In this document: positions 6,761-6,979 of the stretch, piece by piece
Layout of the letters: every line of letters begins with the position of its first letter
Position numbering within the stretch: the stretch's first letter is position 1
Assembly (NCBI GenBank): GCA_016764015.1
Contig: JAESSR010000301.1
Location: 1 to 6,979 of the forward strand
Direction: 5' to 3'
Origin: Phycisphaerales bacterium
GTDB taxonomy: Bacteria; Planctomycetota; Phycisphaerae; Phycisphaerales; UBA1924
Length of the DNA stretch: 6,979 nt
Translations under genes and position numbers: made by a program
Notes under the pieces: model-generated
What the model saw: the letters and a program-made list of their open reading frames with translations, nothing else
Databases searched by the model: none
What the model was told of the DNA's origin: nothing

Positions 6761-6778
6761 TCGAGTACCTGATTTGAC

Positions 6779-6806
6779 GATCCGGTTCAGTTTCTGAATC
6801 CAGATC
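6779..6806 (+). other. Hairpin just after the dockerin-like gene
   Basis: TTCAG (6786-6790) and CTGAA (6794-6798) pair around a TTT loop. The stem continues through GG/CC with one bulged T and, past a mismatch, GATC (6779-6782) with GATC (6803-6806). It starts 18 bp after the stop. No U-run follows, so it may serve as a 3' stabilising structure ahead of the real terminator. Confidence 0.4.
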
Positions 6807-6823
6807 GACAATACAAAACCAAT

Positions 6824-6860
6824 GACACCCGGAGTCTTGTACTCCGGGTGTCTTGTTTTT
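6824..6860 (+). terminator. Strong intrinsic (Rho-independent) terminator
   Basis: The 12-base arm GACACCCGGAGT (6824-6835) pairs perfectly with 6841-6852 around a 5-nt loop CTTGT, and is followed by a T-rich tract TTGTTTTT (6853-6860). It lies 63 bp after the stop of the dockerin-like gene and ends that transcript. It is the clearest terminator in the window. Confidence 0.93.
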
Positions 6861-6894
6861 GGAGATTCAGTTCGGAAACATATCGCCAGGGTGC

Positions 6895-6919
6895 CCTGCT
6901 CATGCGAAACATGTGCAGG
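6895..6919. other. Second 3' hairpin ahead of a pyrimidine tract
   Basis: CCTGC (6895-6899) plus CATG (6901-6904) pair with CATG (6910-6913) plus GCAGG (6915-6919) around CGAAA, with a single T-T mismatch. That gives nine pairs. A tract of only C and T follows (6920-6940). It could be a backup terminator or the outer part of the repeat element at the right edge. A competing short palindrome, CAGGGTGCCCTG, overlaps it at 6887-6898. Confidence 0.4.
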
Positions 6920-6931
6920 TCTCTCTTCTCT

Positions 6932-6979
6932 CCTCCCCCCGGGCTTCCGGGGGAGGTGGCTGCGCAGCAGACGGAGGGG
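6932..6979. repeat. REP-like GC-rich palindromic element, cut by the window end
   Basis: CCTCCCCC (6932-6939) pairs with GGGGGAGG (6949-6956), extended by GG/CC inside (6941-6942 with 6947-6948) around the loop GCTT. A spacer TG then leads to a perfect 10-bp palindrome GCTGCGCAGC (6959-6968) and the G-rich end ACGGAGGGG. A GC-rich hairpin, a second small palindrome and an intergenic position just past a terminator are typical of dispersed REP-type repeats. That other copies exist in the genome is inference; only one is visible here. Confidence 0.5.

Overview
The window looks like chromosomal DNA from a planctomycete of the class Phycisphaerae. Two things point there. The last gene ends in a short Cys-flanked dockerin-like domain that I associate with Phycisphaerales secreted proteins, and a YdjY-domain protein of a type I know mainly from planctomycetes sits beside murD. 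This placement is inference from protein character, not from a marker gene. Base composition is moderate, and only the last gene has a clear Shine-Dalgarno sequence.

Layout from left to right: (1) the 3' part of murD (peptidoglycan precursor ligase, + strand) runs off the left edge. (2) Its end overlaps the start of a small YdjY-domain protein with a hydrophobic N-terminus, so the two are probably co-transcribed. (3) priA (replication-restart helicase, - strand) converges on it and overlaps its 3' end by 42 bp. (4) carA (small, glutaminase subunit of carbamoyl-phosphate synthetase, + strand) diverges from priA across only 23 bp; carB is not in the window. (5) A 437-bp gene-free stretch holds two hairpin-forming inverted repeats, a good sigma70-type promoter and a roughly 300-nt leader dense in possible hairpins. 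(6) The leader precedes a 461-residue secreted, Asp-rich protein with a C-terminal dockerin-like calcium-binding domain. (7) A strong intrinsic terminator follows, then further hairpins and, at the right edge, a GC-rich REP-like palindromic element cut by the window end.

Genes 1 to 4 are ordinary housekeeping functions (cell wall, replication restart, pyrimidine/arginine precursor). The last gene is different in character: own promoter, long leader, strong ribosome binding site, Phe codons mostly TTC and a strong terminator. It looks like a monocistronic, highly expressed export product. The best candidates for something undescribed are its structured leader, its dockerin variant, a priA zinc site in which two of eight cysteines are replaced, and the terminal palindromic repeat. 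No CRISPR array, phage, transposase, tRNA or rRNA was seen.
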